DNA of 54,384 nucleotides from contig DHSB01000076.1 of the NCBI GenBank assembly GCA_002408385.1, positions 73,112 to 127,495 on the forward strand, written 5' to 3'. Position numbers and translations under genes: made by a program. This document shows positions 24,261 to 32,127 of this stretch, in pieces. The stretch is from Myxococcales bacterium UBA5297 (GTDB taxonomy: Bacteria; Myxococcota; Myxococcia; Myxococcales; UBA5297). The notes under the pieces were generated by a model. That model saw only the letters and a program-made list of their open reading frames with translations, was not told the DNA's origin and searched no databases. Position 1 is the first letter of the stretch; the number at the start of each line of letters is the position of its first letter.

Positions 24261-26018
24261 GTGGAAAACTCCGACGTCGCCCAGGTCTTCTCCGAGATCG
24301 CCGACATCCTCGACCTGACGGGCGGCAACCAATACAAGGTCCGGGCGTACCGCCAGGCCGCCCAACTCGTCGACACGCTGCCCGGCCCGGTCTCCGAATA
24401 CTGGCGTCGCGGGCAGCTTCTCTCGCTGCCGGGCATCGGCGAGGGCATCGGCACCAAGATCGTCGAGTTGCTCGAGACCGGCCGCTGCGCCGAACACGAG
24501 CGGCTCGCCCGTCAAGTGCCCCCGGGCGTGCTCGAGCTGCTGCGCCTCGAGGGCGTCGGCCCCAAGACCGTCGCCGCGGTCTGGCACAAGCTCGGCGTCA
24601 CCGATATCGAAGGGCTCGAACAGGCCTGTCGCGACGGCCGCCTGCGCCAGATTCCGCGGATGGGCCCGACCCGCTGCAAGAGCATCCTCAAGGCCATCGA
24701 GCGCTTTCGCAGCCGCACCGGCCGGATGCTGCTGCACCGCGCCGTCGGCTACGCCGAGGCCATCGTCGCCCGGCTGCGCAAGGTGCCCGGGGTCTACGAA
24801 GCCATCCCCGTCGGCAGCGTGCGCCGGCGCCGCGCGACGGTCGGCGACCTCGACATCCTGGTCACCGCGCGCTCCTCCACCGCCCCAAGGCGCGCCTTTG
24901 TCGAAATGCCCGAGGTCGCCGTGGTCCTCGCCGAAGGCCCGACCAAGAGCTCGGTGCGCCTGACGAGCGGGCTGCAGGTCGACCTGCGCGTGCTGCCGCG
25001 CGAGTCACTGGGGGCGGCGCTGCACTACTTCACCGGCAGCAAGGCCCACAACATCGCCCTGCGCACCCGCGCGGTGCACAGAGGGCTCAAGGTGAGCGAG
25101 TACGGGGTCTTCGATCGCGAGGGCCACCGGCTGAGCGGAGCGCGCGAAGAGGACGTGTTCCGAGCGGTCGGCCTGCCCTGGATCCCGCCGGAGCTGCGCG
25201 AGGGGACGGGCGAGCTCGAGGCCGCCGAGGAAGGACGGCTCCCGAAGCTCGTCGAGGAGGCCGAGCTGCGCGGCGACCTGCACGTCCACAGCGACGCCTC
25301 GTCGGACGGCCACTGCACGCTCGAGGAGCTCTGGCTCGCCGGCCTGCGCCTCGGGCGCGAGTACGTCGCGGTCTGCGACCACTCGCGCTCGCGCCCGCTC
25401 GGCCTGACCACGGAGCGGCTGCTCGAGCACGCCGCACGCATCCGCGCCTTCAACCGCGCTCACCCCGAAGGTCCGCGCCTGCTCGCCGGGATAGAAGTCG
25501 ACATCCTGCCCGATGGCTCGCTCGACCTTCCGCTCGAGGTGCTCGCCAGCCTCGACTGGGTCGTCGCCAGCATCCACTCGCGCTTGCGCGACTCGGGCGC
25601 ACGCCTGACCGCGCGGATGGAAAGTGCGGTGCGCTCCGGGGTCGTCGACGTCATCGGGCATCCGAGCGGACGGATCCTCGGCAGCCGGGATCCCTACCCC
25701 TTCGACCTGCCGCGCCTGCTCGAGGCGGCGCGCGAGGAAGGGGTCGCCCTCGAGGTCAACGCCCAACCCGACCGCCTCGACCTCGACGACAAGGGCTGCC
25801 GGCTCGCAAAGCAGGCGGGGGTCCGAGTGGCGATCTCCACCGACGCGCATCTGGCCGACCACCTCGCCAACATCCGCTACGGCGTCTGGGTCGCACGCCG
25901 CGGCTGGCTCGAGGCGTCTGATGTCCTCAACACGCTCGACCTGGCGCACCTGCGCGCCTGGAGAAGGCGCGGCCATCGCGCCCCGAGGCACGAGCCGAGG
26001 TCGCCCGCGGCCCACTGA
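24261..26018 (+). CDS. polX: DNA polymerase X / PHP 3'-5' exonuclease
   Basis: A 585-residue PolX. The N-terminal helix-hairpin-helix region (about 1-150) contains L-P-G-I-G-E-G-I-G and L-E-G-V-G-P-K-T-V. The polymerase-beta-like palm has G-S-V-R-R and V-G-D-L-D-I-L (two catalytic Asp) and the third Asp in L-Q-V-D-L. The C-terminal PHP domain (about 335-570) has a full metal set: D-L-H-V-H-S-D, C-D-H-S, G-I-E-V-D, A-S-I-H-S, I-G-H-P and S-T-D-A-H. It would fill short gaps and trim 3' ends in base-excision or double-strand-break repair. The GTG start at 24261 follows AGGAGG. Confidence 0.95.
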   Translation: MENSDVAQVFSEIADILDLTGGNQYKVRAYRQAAQLVDTLPGPVSEYWRRGQLLSLPGIGEGIGTKIVELLETGRCAEHERLARQVPPGVLELLRLEGVGPKTVAAVWHKLGVTDIEGLEQACRDGRLRQIPRMGPTRCKSILKAIERFRSRTGRMLLHRAVGYAEAIVARLRKVPGVYEAIPVGSVRRRRATVGDLDILVTARSSTAPRRAFVEMPEVAVVLAEGPTKSSVRLTSGLQVDLRVLPRESLGAALHYFTGSKAHNIALRTRAVHRGLKVSEYGVFDREGHRLSGAREEDVFRAVGLPWIPPELREGTGELEAAEEGRLPKLVEEAELRGDLHVHSDASSDGHCTLEELWLAGLRLGREYVAVCDHSRSRPLGLTTERLLEHAARIRAFNRAHPEGPRLLAGIEVDILPDGSLDLPLEVLASLDWVVASIHSRLRDSGARLTARMESAVRSGVVDVIGHPSGRILGSRDPYPFDLPRLLEAAREEGVALEVNAQPDRLDLDDKGCRLAKQAGVRVAISTDAHLADHLANIRYGVWVARRGWLEASDVLNTLDLAHLRAWRRRGHRAPRHEPRSPAAH

Positions 26019-26027
26019 CCGAGCCGT

Positions 26028-26160
26028 AACGATTCTTCGAAGAACCCTTCGAGAGACAACCGGTCAGCCGGAGCCCGAGCCTTCGTGCTGGCGGCCCGGC
26101 GCGCCGGGGTACCGGATACAAGGGCCCGACTGCGCCTCCCTCGTTCCTCTCGGGAGGCGA
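26028..26160 (-). repeat. Dispersed repeat family A, copy 2 (inverted)
   Basis: Read on the minus strand it runs GGGAGGCGCAGTCGGG, TATCCGGTACCCC, CCGGGCCG, CAGCACGAAGGCT, CTCCGGCTGACCGGTTG, CTCGAAGGGTTCTTCGAA. Each block occurs in the same order in the copy at 51698-51826. It begins about 10 bases after the polX stop codon. Confidence 0.75.
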
Positions 26161-26264
26161 CTCGGGCTGAGCGGGTGGCGAGCCGAGGTCAGACGTCAAT
26201 CACGACCGGCCAGGCGTTCGTCAGGCCGGCGACTCGGGCCGAGCGGGTGGCGAGCCGAGGTCAG
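26156..26264 (+). repeat. Pair of 37-bp direct repeats
   Basis: Copies at 26156-26192 and 26228-26264 both run from GGCGACTCGGGC to GAGCCGAGGTCAG and differ at one base, with a period of 72 bp. The rest of the 26019-26490 gap holds family A copy 2 and no coding signal. Confidence 0.8.
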
Positions 26265-26490
26265 GGGCGATTTCGCGACAACCCTTGAGCGCTTTTCGCC
26301 TGCTCGACGCGCTCGCCCCCACCTGCGCCCTTGGCCGTCGAATGAGCGAGGCCTCGTCTGACCGGCTCGGCACAGAGCAAAGCCCTGGGCAAACCCTGTG
26401 AGGAAACGTGTTCGCCGCCGCCGGCCTCGCCTTCAGCAGCGCGCCGGCCCTTGGGCAACCGCCGCCCCAAAATCACCTTCGGCAGCTCGC

Positions 26491-27030
26491 TCAATCGAGA
26501 TGGAGGAACGGGAAGCGCTCCCTCTGCTCGCGGGTCCAGGCCGAAACCCCGGCCCGCGTGCCCAAGGTCTCGACGTCGACGATGACGTCCGGGTCGTCGA
26601 AGGTGATGCGCCCCGGTTTGCCTTCTTTCGCCAGGCTCTCCATCAGCCAGGCGTCGAGCCTCTGCTCCTCCTCCTGGCCAGAGAGCTTCTCCTTCAGCCC
26701 GCGACGATGGATGCGCACGTGGAAGCTCTTGCCCTCGAGCATCGGCAGGTAATCGGCGAGAGCCTCCTTGCAGCCTGCGTCGAGCTCGCCGGCGTCGTGG
26801 AAGGAGAACTGCTTCTCGAGCGGCTCGGCCCTCGCCAGCCAGCCGCGCAGCGAGGGGTCGGTCTCGAAGCGCTCGCGCAGCTTCTCGAGAAACTCCTCCC
26901 GGTCATCGACCCGCAGCAGCACGACGTTGTAGAACCGCGTCGGAAAGACCCGACCAAACGAGCGCAGGGCCTGCAGCGCCCTGCCGAACTCGCGGCCGCG
27001 AATGGTGACGACGACGTTGAAATCGACCAT
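26491..27030 (-). CDS. THUMP domain-containing protein
   Basis: A 179-residue protein made of a THUMP RNA-binding domain with little else. It starts M-V-D-F-N-V-V-V-T-I and includes 'F-Y-N-V-V-L-L-R-V-D-D', 'F-S-F-H-D-A-G-E-L' and the THUMP signature 'S-F-H-V-R-I-H-R-R-G-L-K-E-K-L' around residues 127-141. The tail reads 'I-T-F-D-D-P-D-V-I-V-D-V-E-T-L'. THUMP domains usually deliver methyltransferases, deaminases or thiouridylases to tRNA. This one has no catalytic domain, so it may partner another enzyme, as Tan1 does with an acetyltransferase. ATG 27030 follows GGGAGGGG. Confidence 0.8.
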   Translation of the reverse strand: MVDFNVVVTIRGREFGRALQALRSFGRVFPTRFYNVVLLRVDDREEFLEKLRERFETDPSLRGWLARAEPLEKQFSFHDAGELDAGCKEALADYLPMLEGKSFHVRIHRRGLKEKLSGQEEEQRLDAWLMESLAKEGKPGRITFDDPDVIVDVETLGTRAGVSAWTREQRERFPFLHLD

Positions 27031-27188
27031 CGCCCCTCCCGCCCTTTCCGCGAGGCCTTTAGACCGACGAGGCGGATGCCGGTCAGCCCTTCACGCCCAC
27101 CGGCGCGCGAGGGCGAGCCAGGCCTCGGGGGCGACCGGAGAGCCTTCGGCTCTCGTCGGCACCGGCGCTCGTGCTTCCAGGCCTCCTT

Positions 27189-28142
27189 TTAAGTCGGCAG
27201 CACCGCGGGCTCCTTGCGCGCCGGAGCGGGCAGGAAGACGTGGAAGGCGCTGCCGCGCCCCGGAGTGCTCTCGACCTCGATGCTGCCGCCGTGGGCCTCG
27301 ACGAAGCCCTTGGTCAGGTACAGCCCCAGGCCCAGGCCGGTCTTGTTCTCGCGCGCCCGACGCGCTTGGTACTCGCGGTCGAACAGCCGCTCGAGCTCCT
27401 CGGGGGCGATGCCCACGCCGTGGTCGCGCACCGAGACGCGCGTGCCGCCGCGCGCCGGGGCGATCACGATCTCGATGGGGCTGCCGGCCGGCGAGAACTT
27501 CGCGGCGTTGTCGAGCAGGTTGCTCAGCACCTGGTCGGTTCGGGCCGGGTCGGCGAAGACGGCGGCGGGCTGCCCCTCGACCATCAGCGAGACCGGGTGG
27601 TTGGCCAGAGTCGGACCGAGGCGCCGCAGCAGGTTGGGAACGGCGCTCGGCAGCTCCACGGCCTTTCGGCGCAACGGCACGTTGCCGGTCTCGACGAGCA
27701 TCGCGTCGACCACGTCGCTCACCAGCCTGTCGAGCCTCCAGCCGAGCCGCTCGAGGCGCTCAAGGTCGCTGACGCGCACGCTCACCTCGTCCCCCCGCGC
27801 GCGCCGGCGCAGGGCTCCGACCTGAGCGAGCAGCGCGGCGAGCGGATCGCGAAAGTCGTGCGCGACCATCCCCGCGTAGTCCTGCTCGATGTAGCCGGCC
27901 GCCCGGCTCTGCTCGCGCCGCTGGCCAAGGAAGCGCCCGAGAAGGGCGATGGCTGTCGGGACGAGCGTTATCGCCGAGAGAATGGCCACAGGGTGCGCCC
28001 CGACCCGTCGAGCGAGGCTGCGGTAGGCCGGACGCCTTCTCGACTTCAGAGCGCCCGCGGCGAGCGCTCCGGCGGCAGCGGTGAGCCCGACAAGGGGGCC
28101 GAACACCGCGTAGGCCTGCTTTCGAGAGATTGTGCGATTCAC
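27189..28142 (-). CDS. Membrane-associated histidine kinase
   Basis: A 317-residue sensor kinase. Two hydrophobic segments (about 12-32 and 51-70) flank a short basic loop, then comes a HisKA domain with H95 in A-H-D-F-R-D-P-L. The HATPase domain follows, with an N box (L-S-N-L-L-D-N-A-A-K-F), G1 (D-H-G-V-G-I) and G2 (G-L-G-L-G-L-Y-L). The likely start is GTG 28142, which removes about 58 N-terminal residues of non-protein-like translation. There is no sensory domain between the helices and no adjacent response regulator. It is divergent from the UV endonuclease gene, with 119 bases between starts. Confidence 0.82.
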   Translation of the reverse strand: MNRTISRKQAYAVFGPLVGLTAAAGALAAGALKSRRRPAYRSLARRVGAHPVAILSAITLVPTAIALLGRFLGQRREQSRAAGYIEQDYAGMVAHDFRDPLAALLAQVGALRRRARGDEVSVRVSDLERLERLGWRLDRLVSDVVDAMLVETGNVPLRRKAVELPSAVPNLLRRLGPTLANHPVSLMVEGQPAAVFADPARTDQVLSNLLDNAAKFSPAGSPIEIVIAPARGGTRVSVRDHGVGIAPEELERLFDREYQARRARENKTGLGLGLYLTKGFVEAHGGSIEVESTPGRGSAFHVFLPAPARKEPAVLPT

Positions 28143-28261
28143 CGGTCTGGTCCCCAATCCTAATGTTTGAGGACGCGCGTCGGCACTCGCAACGCGGCCT
28201 CGGCCCGAATCCGCCGTCTGAGCGAGCAGCCTCGAGCAGTACGGTCGGCCAGGAAGCGCGC

Positions 28262-29155
28262 ATGAGCTTTCGGCTCGGATACGTCTCGACCAGCCTGACC
28301 CTCGGCCTTGGAGCAAGCCACACCTGCCGGCTCGCCAACGCGACCGCGCGGCGGCTCGAGGAGCTGATTGCGCTCAACCTGCGAGAGCTCGAGCAGATCC
28401 TTCTCTTCAACGAAGCCCGAGGAATCGAGCTGTTTCGCATCGGCTCCTCACTCGTGCCGCTCGCTTCCCACCCGGTCAACCGGCTGCGCTGGTGGAGGAC
28501 GTTTGCCGGCGACTTCGAGCGCATCGGCCAGATAGCGACCCGCTCGCACCAGCGGCTCTCGATGCATCCCTCGCCTGCCGGCGCCTCGGTCAGCTCGGCA
28601 AGAGAGCAGGTGCGCGCGGCGGCAAGAGCCGAGCTGCGCTACTCGACGCGGGTGCTCGACCTGCTCGGTCAGGGCCCGGAGGCCCGGGTGCTCGTCCACC
28701 TCGGTGGAGCTGCGCCCGACCGCCCGACCGCCCTTGAGGCGGCCAACCGTTTCGTCAGCTCCCTGCCCGAGGACGCGCGGCGCCGGCTCGCCTTGGAGCA
28801 CGACGACCGAATTTGGCGCGCGCGCGAGGTCCATCGGTTTGCCGTCACACACGGCCTGCCCTTTGTCGCCGACACGCTCCACAACGCGGTGCTGCCCTCG
28901 GACCCGCCGCTCACCGTCGAAGAACTGGTGGTGCTGTGCGCCTCGAGCTGGGAGCGGCTGGGGCTGCGCCCCAAGCTCCACCTCGCGAGCCAGAGGCCCG
29001 GCGCCAGGCGGGGAGCCCACGCCGATTTGATCGACCCGGCGGATTACGAAAGGCTGGTGCGCGCCTTGGGCGAGCGAGACTTCGACGTGATGCTCGAGGC
29101 GAAGGGCAAGGACCTGGCGCTCTTCGCGCTGCGCGGGCTCGGCGCCCTGAGCTGA
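28262..29155 (+). CDS. uvsE: UV damage endonuclease UvsE/UvdE family
   Basis: A 297-residue TIM-barrel nuclease. It begins M-S-F-R-L-G-Y-V-S and includes 'F-R-I-G-S-S-L-V-P-L-A-S-H-P', 'L-S-M-H-P-S', 'V-L-V-H-L-G-G', 'L-A-L-E-H-D-D', 'P-K-L-H-L-A-S' and 'M-L-E-A-K-G-K-D', in the same order as the bacterial UvsE proteins I know. UvsE nicks 5' of UV photoproducts and some abasic sites, giving a repair route independent of UvrABC. The usual H-P-N-Q is H-P-S-P, and the F-H-H segment is T-L-H-N, so activity may be altered. AGGAAG precedes ATG 28262. Confidence 0.88.
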   Translation: MSFRLGYVSTSLTLGLGASHTCRLANATARRLEELIALNLRELEQILLFNEARGIELFRIGSSLVPLASHPVNRLRWWRTFAGDFERIGQIATRSHQRLSMHPSPAGASVSSAREQVRAAARAELRYSTRVLDLLGQGPEARVLVHLGGAAPDRPTALEAANRFVSSLPEDARRRLALEHDDRIWRAREVHRFAVTHGLPFVADTLHNAVLPSDPPLTVEELVVLCASSWERLGLRPKLHLASQRPGARRGAHADLIDPADYERLVRALGERDFDVMLEAKGKDLALFALRGLGALS

Positions 29156-29209
29156 CCGCCCGGGCCCGCGCGCCGCAAGGCTCGGTCACCCCCGGGCCCG
29201 CGCGCCCCG

Positions 29210-29578
29210 TCACGCCCCCGGCTGCTCGCCTTCGTCCTTGCGCATGATCTTGACGAACTTCAGCTTGCCGGCCTGCAGCAGCTCGACCACCTCGTTCACC
29301 CTGCCCGCGGTCGAGAGGTAGACGCGGATGCCCATCTCGTGCAGGCGAATGGCGACTCTGGCCGAGACCTTGGGCAAGACCAGGGCGTCGATGCTCTGGC
29401 CCGCGAAGGACGCGTCCGGGTTGCAGTGGCCGAAGGCGTGCTCTTTGTTCGGGTTCTCGAAGCTGCTGACCGAGCCGTCGGCGGTGTCGACGACCGTGAA
29501 GAAGGGCGCGCAGCCGAAGTGCTCGCAGACCTCCTCGGTCACCCCGCCCTTGCCGTTTGTCGGCACGCACACCCTCAT
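29210..29578 (-). CDS. NifX/NifB-C-terminal-like iron-molybdenum-cofactor-binding family protein
   Basis: A 122-residue protein of the Nif11-independent 'dinitrogenase iron-molybdenum cofactor biosynthesis' fold, which also includes many small proteins of non-diazotrophs. It opens M-R-V-C-V-P-T-N-G, then has 'H-F-G-C-A-P-F-F-T-V-V-D', 'N-P-N-K-E-H-A-F-G-H-C-N-P' and a C-terminal 'G-I-R-V-Y-L-S-T-A-G-R-V-N-E-V-V-E-L-L-Q-A-G-K-L'. No nitrogenase genes are present, so a role in metal-cluster handling rather than nitrogen fixation is likely. It lies beyond the terminator of the decarboxylase operon. Confidence 0.85.
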   Translation of the reverse strand: MRVCVPTNGKGGVTEEVCEHFGCAPFFTVVDTADGSVSSFENPNKEHAFGHCNPDASFAGQSIDALVLPKVSARVAIRLHEMGIRVYLSTAGRVNEVVELLQAGKLKFVKIMRKDEGEQPGA

Positions 29579-29804
29579 CGCGCCTCTCCCCCCTCGGGCC
29601 GCCGGGCCTCCTTACCGAGCCAGGCACGGGCGGCTGGCCCCTTGACTCACTGGACGCGCTCTCGGACGACCGGTCCCAAGGCGCATACCCATCATCTGCG
29701 GCGCGCCGAGGGGTGCGGCAAGCGCGCGACCAGTGCACACCTGGCCTGGGCGCCGGGCAACAGGCCGCGCGCGCGGGCGCGAGTCGCGCGGCCGGAAAGC
29801 GAAA
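29579..29804. other. Gene-free segment upstream of the NifX-like gene
   Basis: With the terminator entry this makes a 312-bp gap between two minus-strand genes. It should hold the NifX-like gene's promoter. I see no coding signal or recognisable element. Confidence 0.35.
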
Positions 29805-29830
29805 GCGGGCAGCCGAAAAGGGCTGCCCGC
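29805..29830 (-). terminator. Intrinsic terminator of the methylmalonyl-CoA decarboxylase operon
   Basis: GCGGGCAGCC (29805-29814) and GGCTGCCCGC (29821-29830) form a perfect 10-bp stem around a six-base loop, 60 bases after the MmdB stop codon. Read on the minus strand it is followed by TTTCGCTTTCC, a T-rich tail. Confidence 0.8.
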
Positions 29831-29890
29831 CAATCGTGCTCCAAGTGGCAAACCGGGTCGAGCGCTGGCGGCCCTACCCGGCAGAAAGCG

Positions 29891-31039
29891 CTAGCTGAGG
29901 CGGGTGATGAAGTAGCCGGCGACGACCGCCGTGCCGATGACCCCGGCGACGTTGGGCCCCATCGCGTGCATCAGCAGGTAGTTGCTGGGGTCGGAGCGCT
30001 GGCCTTCGTTGTGGGCGACGCGCGCAGCCATCGGCACCGCCGAGACACCGGCCGCGCCGATGAGCGGGTTGACCGGATTTTTCGGAGTCAGCACGTTCAT
30101 CAGCTTGGCGATGAGCAGGCCGCCGGCGGTCGAGACCCCGAAGGCGACCACGCCCATGACGATGATCTTGATGGTCTCGGCCGTCAGGAACTTCTCGGCC
30201 CCCATCGTCAGGCCGACGCTGGTGCCCAGGAAGATGGTGACGACGTTGATGATCTCGTTCTGCGAGGCCTTCACCAGCCGCTCGGTCACCCCGCACTCGC
30301 GCAGGAAGTTGCCGAGCATCAGCATCGCGATGAGCGCCGAGGCCGCCGGCACGAGCAGAATGCAGGTGATGCAGACCATCACCGCGAAGATGAGCCGCTC
30401 GAGCTTGCCCACCTTGCGCAGCGACTTCATGCGGATCCTCTTCTCCTTCTCGGTAGTGAGCGCCCGCATGATCGGCGGCTGGATGAGCGGCACGAGCGAC
30501 ATGTAGGTGTAGGCGGCGACCGCGATGGGCCCGACGAGCTCGGGGGCGAGCTTGGAGGCGGTGAAGATCGAGGTCGGGCCGTCGGCCCCGCCGATGATGC
30601 CGATCGAGGCGGCCTGTCCCTGGTCGAAGCCGAGGAGCGTCGCGCCGAGGAAGGTGATCAGCACGCCGATCTGCGCGGCCCCGCCGAGCAGCAGGGTGCG
30701 CGGGTTGGCAATGAGCGGCCCGAAGTCGGTGAGCGCCCCGACGCCGAGGAAGATGATCGGCGGGAAGAGCTCCCACTGGATGCCTTTGGAAATGTAGTAG
30801 TAGAGCCCGCCCGGCTCGTAGTGGCCTCCGGGCCCGATGACCGGCTCATTGATCACGCCCATCGTCGGCAGGTTGGCGATGAGCGCGCCGAAGGCGATGG
30901 GCACGAGCAGCAGCGGCTCGTAGCCCTTGGCGACCGCGAAGTAGAAGAGCACCCCGACGATGCCCCACATCACCAACTGCTGCCAGGTGACCAGGGAGAA
31001 GCCGGTCGAGGTGAAGAAGTCCAACAATGCATCGAGCAT
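29891..31039 (-). CDS. mmdB: Na+-translocating decarboxylase beta subunit (OadB/MmdB)
   Basis: A 382-residue membrane subunit that decarboxylates carboxybiotin and pumps Na+ outward. It has about ten hydrophobic segments and the family signatures 'F-L-G-V-G-A-L-T-D-F-G-P-L', 'I-G-I-I-G-G-A-D-G-P-T-S-I-F' (with the essential Asp) and 'G-P-N-V-A-G-V-I-G-T-A'. The same subunit serves oxaloacetate, glutaconyl-CoA and methylmalonyl-CoA decarboxylases. The flanking mutase, epimerase and carboxyltransferase genes point to methylmalonyl-CoA. It starts 12 bases after the biotin carrier gene. Confidence 0.92.
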   Translation of the reverse strand: MLDALLDFFTSTGFSLVTWQQLVMWGIVGVLFYFAVAKGYEPLLLVPIAFGALIANLPTMGVINEPVIGPGGHYEPGGLYYYISKGIQWELFPPIIFLGVGALTDFGPLIANPRTLLLGGAAQIGVLITFLGATLLGFDQGQAASIGIIGGADGPTSIFTASKLAPELVGPIAVAAYTYMSLVPLIQPPIMRALTTEKEKRIRMKSLRKVGKLERLIFAVMVCITCILLVPAASALIAMLMLGNFLRECGVTERLVKASQNEIINVVTIFLGTSVGLTMGAEKFLTAETIKIIVMGVVAFGVSTAGGLLIAKLMNVLTPKNPVNPLIGAAGVSAVPMAARVAHNEGQRSDPSNYLLMHAMGPNVAGVIGTAVVAGYFITRLS

Positions 31040-31051
31040 CGGCGCGCCTTC

Positions 31052-31465
31052 CTATTCGAGGATGAGGAGGGTTGCGCCCTCTTCGATGACCGCGCCCTGC
31101 CTGGCCGCGAGCTGACGCACCGTGCCGGCGCTGGGTGCGCGGATGGGAGTGTTCATCTTCATCGCCTCCAGGGTGACGAGCAGGTCGCCCGCCTTCACGC
31201 TCTGCCCCTCGGAGACGTGGATGGAGACGACGGTGCCGGCCAGCGGGCAGGCAACGGCGCCCGCCGGCTTGGCCGCGGCAGCGCTCGGCGTGGCGGCCGG
31301 CGGCGCGGTGACCGGCGCCGGGATCTCTGCCGGAGACCGCGCGCTGTTGGCCAACGCGTTGGCCACGACGTGGTTCGTATGCTCGGGCTCGCCGAGCATC
31401 TCGACAGTGACGTCGTAGGTCTTCCCCTCCACCGTGATTCGCATCTTCTTGGTGTTCGAGCTCAT
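31052..31465 (-). CDS. mmdC: Biotin carboxyl carrier subunit of methylmalonyl-CoA decarboxylase (MmdC-like)
   Basis: A 137-residue carrier protein. An N-terminal '[12 protein letters not shown]' strand region is followed by an Ala/Pro-rich flexible linker (about 42-70), then a biotinyl domain with the biotin-accepting Lys103 in L-E-A-M-K-M-N. The swinging arm carries CO2 from the carboxyltransferase to the membrane subunit. ATG 31465 is preceded by GAGAGA. The 257-bp gap before it contains a dispersed repeat, which is unusual inside this operon. Confidence 0.92.
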   Translation of the reverse strand: MSSNTKKMRITVEGKTYDVTVEMLGEPEHTNHVVANALANSARSPAEIPAPVTAPPAATPSAAAAKPAGAVACPLAGTVVSIHVSEGQSVKAGDLLVTLEAMKMNTPIRAPSAGTVRQLAARQGAVIEEGATLLILE

Positions 31466-31624
31466 GTTCTCTCTCTGCGCGGCGTATCTCGCCGCGCCTT
31501 TCGATTCCTGTGCTACCGGTCGGCCCGAGCGCGCCCAACTCTTGTTCTCGCGCTCGGAGAGGCCGGGAGACTCGACCGCGCCGCTTCACAACCCTTCTTG
31601 GTCGGCCCGGGCGAAACCAAGGTC

Positions 31625-31720
31625 CACTCGACTCTGCCCCCACCGCTGGCGCGGCGGGAGCTCGGCTCGGGGTGGCCGGGGAAGCTTGACTCCACTGCGA
31701 CCGCTCGGCTGCTTCCAAGC
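31625..31720 (+). repeat. Dispersed repeat family D, copy 1 (inside the decarboxylase operon)
   Basis: The blocks CTCGACTCTGC, CCCAC, GCGGCGGGAGC, GGGGTGGCCGGG, TTGACTCCACTGCGACCG align in order with 41130-41220 (CTCCGACTCTGC, CCCAC, GTGGCGGGAGC, AGGGTGACCGGG, TTGACTGAACCGCACCG). It lies between two genes of one operon and would be transcribed with them unless a promoter follows. Confidence 0.65.
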
Positions 31721-31722
31721 CG

Positions 31723-32127
31723 CTAGCGCGGCAACTTGTGGGAGCTGAGCAACTGGCGCCGGCCCTCCATCGACCAGGCGATGCTCGCCGGCTTGATCTC
31801 CACCACCCGATGCGGCTGATCCACGAGCGCAGCCACCGCGGCGGCGATGACGGGAACGGGGATCGCTACGGGGGAATCGGCGCGCGCCGGGGCCGCGGCT
31901 GCGGTGGCCGGGCTGGCCGCGCGCGCCCGGGCCTCGGCGCGAGCTGCCTGCCACTTGAAGAACACGCCGACCGCCTCGCACAGCAGCCAAAGCGCGCTCA
32001 AGGTCACCATGACGATGACGAAGCCGACGAGCAGGAACTCGAGGTTCTCGGTGAACGAGACCTGCTTCGGGGCGCCGCCGCCCGCCGCGGCCGAGGCGAG
32101 AGTCGTAAGGGAAGAAAGGTGGCTCAT
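31723..32127 (-). CDS. mmdD: Small membrane subunit of Na+-pumping decarboxylase (OadG/MmdD-like)
   Basis: A 134-residue protein with one transmembrane helix (about 30-52: F-L-L-V-G-F-V-I-V-M-V-T-L-S-A-L-W-L-L), which matches the OadG/delta subunit that holds the decarboxylase together. A variable Ala-rich region follows, then a C-terminal 'V-D-Q-P-H-R-V-V-E-I-K-P' tail. Its ATG overlaps the stop of the carboxyltransferase gene (ATGA at 32124-32127), so the two are translationally coupled. Confidence 0.82.
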   Translation of the reverse strand: MSHLSSLTTLASAAAGGGAPKQVSFTENLEFLLVGFVIVMVTLSALWLLCEAVGVFFKWQAARAEARARAASPATAAAAPARADSPVAIPVPVIAAAVAALVDQPHRVVEIKPASIAWSMEGRRQLLSSHKLPR

